Assembly (NCBI RefSeq): GCF_964340395.1
Contig: NC_135553.1
Location: 4,582,001-4,646,000 of the forward strand
DNA from: Glandiceps talaboti
Lineage: Eukaryota > Hemichordata > Enteropneusta > Spengelidae
Length of the DNA stretch: 64,000 nt
Direction of reading: 5' to 3'
The translations under genes were made by a program, and so were the position numbers. The notes below the pieces were generated by a model. The model saw nothing but the letters and a program-made list of their open reading frames with translations. It ran no database searches and had not been told where the DNA came from. Shown here one piece after another: positions 60,930 to 64,000 of this stretch (its first letter is position 1; each line of letters opens with the position of its first letter).

Positions 60930-62465
60930 AAACATAAATTGTATTTATTGAACTTTAAAACATTGTGATCGTGTCTGATTTCAAGTCATCGGATTAGGAT
61001 TGGTTGATTTAAAATAGAAGCACAACATTCATCGTTAGAAAGATATGTTAGCACGTAACCTGGCAAAATGCGTCTATGAAGCATTTGTATTGCGCAAGGA
61101 AGCTGTCCCAGGGATCTGTAATAGCCAAGTTTTCCTTTGAGTGGTTTATTTATCTATTTATTTATTTGATATGTGTCATTTTCTTTGTTATGGGCCTGTG
61201 GCCAAAGGCAATAAAACATATACACAATGAAACAAAAAGTCAAGGATTTTCATACCACGCAAAGATATCTTATTTGTTCTTATAGACTATTAGTTGTTGT
61301 GCCATGTTCAAATAACTGTGTTCATGACATTATAAATAAATCATAACCACGTCCCCGCCACTTCTCAGTCAACTCCACATGTGTGTTAAGTTAAACCGAG
61401 TCACCAAAATTGGAATGTTGACACAATGATGTTGGAATACTCCTTAAAGGAAGAATGCTAAATGCACACAATACCAGGGTTTAAAAGTCTCTATCGGATT
61501 TTGAACAACAAGTACCGGTGGTTATGTAAAATTAAAACACTACTTAAATAGGTGTCCAACTTACGCGGTCGAGACATGTTTCCAATACAGTGACCCCGTG
61601 ACCTTAGCATCTAGTACAAGTAAAACAAGCTAAACATAGTAGTGACGTCATAGGTTAAGCATGTCAAATCTACACGTCCTGAATGGAAAAGAAAGGTTGA
61701 GCTAAGAGGTATGTGACCGTATTCAAACGTGCCAAATCAGACATACTAAGACTTGCTACAGCTGATAAAATACACACCAGACCCGGATCGACGTTCTTGC
61801 TAGAACGAAAACAACCACTTCATCAATAACATATTATTCGCCATCAGTTCAAATGGCTTGTGTAATCGGCGTATCCGACTCTAGATTTAACCTTCGTTAG
61901 CTTGATTGACTTGTACTAGGACACACCTTTGCTTCGAATCTTGCCCAAGGATTCCATAACAACAATGAACATGATGAAGATCCTTGATTACAACCACTAT
62001 AGAGATATATGGTTATTCCCCTTTGGCCAATTCGGGACATACATACTGTAAGAGATCAAAATAAGGAAAAGTTGATACTAGAATCAATTATGATAGCAGT
62101 TAATGAATATACAAAATGGTAATGTGTAAGTATAGGTTTGAAGTGGACGTCGATATCTCGTCAACGATGAATTGGAACCCTCTGAGATTCAGAAAAAAGG
62201 CAAACTTCACATTAAAAATATACATGTCATTTCACAAAGAAATATATTACTTAGGGAGAAAATTAACATCTGCTGTCACAGTACAAGACACTCATATATT
62301 ATTTGTAAATTTGAAGTGTGTCTCTGCATCGAATATTCCAGAGCATGGAGTAAATTGCTAATTGACACTGAATGTGGCCGTCAAGATAATAGGTTACTAG
62401 TAATCATCAGAAAACTTATTGGTGTAGAAAATTCAATCATGAACCCATGGAGAAAATACTGAAGT
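60930..62465. other. Intergenic region downstream of vWA copy 5
   Basis: No gene recognised. Two overlapping open frames at 62116-62462 are under 100 codons and show no familiar motif or splice partners. Confidence 0.5.
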
Positions 62466-62469
62466 TATT

Positions 62470-63270
62470 GTGCAAATGTCAATTTAAGATGAAGGTCAAG
62501 TCAAAAGTAAGTGCTTATCTTGAAAGCTTACTTCTATAAACACGATTCAGACATTTGAATGGTGTCTCTAGGTACAAAATTTTCAAAGTTATCGAGTGAA
62601 GATGAAGGTTGGGGGTCAAGGTTTTAAAGAATGTTAATCTTTGGTAATATGTGTAGACACTTGAATAGAGTCTGTGTTGTATTCACGTTTTATGGTTGAA
62701 AGACAATTTTGACCTTGAAGATGGAGGTCAAGGTTAAAGTCAAGAGCTCATTTGAAAGCCGACGTTGATAATGTGGGGTAAACACTTACATGGTGTCTGT
62801 ATGGCCATTTTGCCATAAATGGTTGTCGGTGGCCGAGCGGTTAGCTCGTACGCCTCTTACCTCTTCAGCCTGGGTTCGAACCCGCCAGGTGTCATCTCTC
62901 GTAGGTTGAACCAGATCGTATAAACAGATCTGTTTATACGTCCCTGGTTGAACTTACCACGCTGTAAGTAAGAAGAGTGTCGGTCAGTTTGACTCTACCG
63001 AACAACGCAGGTTTTCCCCGGGTACTCCGGGGTCCTCCTGCATTAACACTGAACTTTCCTCCTGTTATTGGGCAATGCCTGTTGGATGGTTAATGAATAA
63101 ATAATTAAGATAAATGTCAAGGTGACGTGCTTATATACTGGTTAAAATTGAGCTCGTAGATTGATGTCAGAGATATGGCTGACTATGGACGGACACACAC
63201 ACACACACGCATGGATTGACAGACAGACGTGGGTCATTTCTAGCCCCTCTGGGCTGCGCCCGTTGGAGCT
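62470..63270. repeat. Diverged interspersed repeat interrupted by SINE
   Basis: Loosely repeating blocks of about 110-120 bp contain AGATGAAGGTCAAG, ACACTTGAATGGTGTCTGT-like text (62491, 62600, 62720, then 63117 after the SINE). It ends with GGACGGACACACACAC, a CA run and TAGCCCCTCTGGGCTGCGCC. This is non-coding repetitive DNA of unknown family. Confidence 0.5.
62821..63113 (+). mobile_element. tRNA-derived SINE, second copy
   Basis: Same family as 29023-29300: identical box A and box B and the same CCGAACAACGCAGGTTTTCCC core. A possible 7-bp target duplication ATAAATG flanks it. It carries a perfect 24-nt palindrome at 62917-62940 that the other copy lacks. It is inserted into an older diverged repeat. 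Confidence 0.85.
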
Positions 63271-63297
63271 ATCAAAAATATAACGATTAATACTTAC

Positions 63298-63847
63298 ATA
63301 ACTCCGACAACCGTCCAGAAACAGAGGGACGCTAGTAAAATGACAAATGTTTTACAATTACATCCAAATACGTCATCACCAATACTTGGTGACTCTGAAC
63401 AACAGCAGCAGCAACAACAGATGCAGGGTGCACACACTACCAGACCACACAACTTGAGAATCTCTTTACACACAGAGCAACCTCTGCATCGACCTTCTCT
63501 TTGGCCTGAAGAAAGACGCCAAAACAATATATAGTTTAAAATATATAATGGTAAGTTTTTACTTCGGATACACGAAATAAAACTTGTATCCAGACTGTAT
63601 GACATGTATACTGTTCGCACAACAGGATTCAAATTATACACAAGTCATATTGGTGGTAAACATTTTTGCATGTTCATCTAATCAAAGTGAACATGTGCAT
63701 GGTATGAGTTACTGTCTATCGTCTATCTAAAGTGCTCTAAAATACTTCATTTTATAATTACCTTCCTTAAAGATATGCACTGCTATAGATTTGTCTGTCT
63801 GTCTGTCTGTCTGTCTGTATGTCTGTCTGTCTGTCTGTCTTTGTGTG

Positions 63848-63898
<51 letters not shown>

Positions 63899-64000
63899 AT
63901 GTCTGTCTGTCTGTCTGTCTGTCTGTCGACATAATATCTCAAAAGTGGCCTAGAGGACTGTGCACTGACACATACCTTGGTCATGTTCCCAGGGAGTTCG
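63298..64000 (-). CDS. Cysteine-rich membrane protein, partial (two putative exons)
   Basis: Unrecognised. The exon 63505-63298 has a good acceptor (CTTCAG) and donor (AT|GTAAGT). It encodes a Cys-rich stretch with CRGCSVCKE, then a run of seven cysteines after ICC-like residues (encoded by a TGT/TGC repeat), then a hydrophobic segment TFVILLASLCFWTVVGV that could cross a membrane. A 25-nt segment 64000-63976 ending in AAG|GTATG would splice in phase 1 to it (HDQ-GQREG). The gene would start beyond the right edge and continue to the left, but I could not identify further exons. The poly-Cys stretch beside a membrane segment could be palmitoylated (inference). It may also be a chance open frame. 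Confidence 0.35.
63790..63927. repeat. (CTGT)n microsatellite
   Basis: Two CTGT blocks separated by TTGTGTGTG, lying between the two putative exons of the Cys-rich membrane protein. Confidence 0.97.

Noticed and set aside
62116-62462. Two overlapping frames of 81 and 96 codons
   Set aside because: They are short and overlapping, with no motif, no promoter and no splice-consistent neighbours.

Overview
The window is eukaryotic nuclear DNA from an animal. Coding segments are short exons with GT-AG introns of a few hundred bases. Intergenic DNA is AT-rich and full of micro- and minisatellites, tRNA-derived SINEs and foldback elements. The gene content (WSCD-type sulfotransferases, TECPR1, a multiplied von Willebrand A family) and the repeat style suggest a marine invertebrate, perhaps a non-vertebrate deuterostome such as a hemichordate or amphioxus. 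The sequence alone does not fix the taxon.

Layout. 1-15 kb: two divergently transcribed sulfotransferase paralogues, gene A on the minus strand (1043-4633) and gene B on the plus strand (9779-14793), both with a transmembrane N-terminus and matching exon phases. 15-20 kb: non-coding DNA. 20.1-36.7 kb: a complete TECPR1-like gene on the minus strand, rebuilt here as 23 coding exons (1350 aa, frame continuous throughout) with a probable 5' non-coding exon. 37.4-60.5 kb: five head-to-tail copies of one six-exon gene encoding a 468-471 aa intracellular vWA protein with a basic, SP/TP-rich, probably nuclear tail and a cysteine cluster. 60.5-64 kb: interspersed repeats, a SINE, and one or two exons of an unrecognised cysteine-rich membrane protein on the minus strand.

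How it fits together. The sulfotransferases probably act in the Golgi. TECPR1 is the autophagy/damaged-membrane factor that carries DysF, TECPR and PH modules and binds ATG5. The vWA array is the most notable locus: every copy looks intact, each has its own TATA promoter with bZIP-type sites, exons are far more alike between copies than introns, and copies 2-4 are embedded in recent duplications of about 4.6-5.1 kb. TECPR1 and vWA copy 1 are divergent, with 5' ends about 0.9 kb apart.

A second theme is tandem duplication next to splice donors. The donor of sulfotransferase B exon 3 opens directly into a 1.4-kb, 48-bp minisatellite whose every unit repeats the donor. Two TECPR1 exons have their 3' end plus donor duplicated into the following intron, and the last TECPR1 exon is partly duplicated in the 3' flank.

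Exon models come from reading splice sites, phase and remembered family sequences by eye. No database search or transcript evidence was available.
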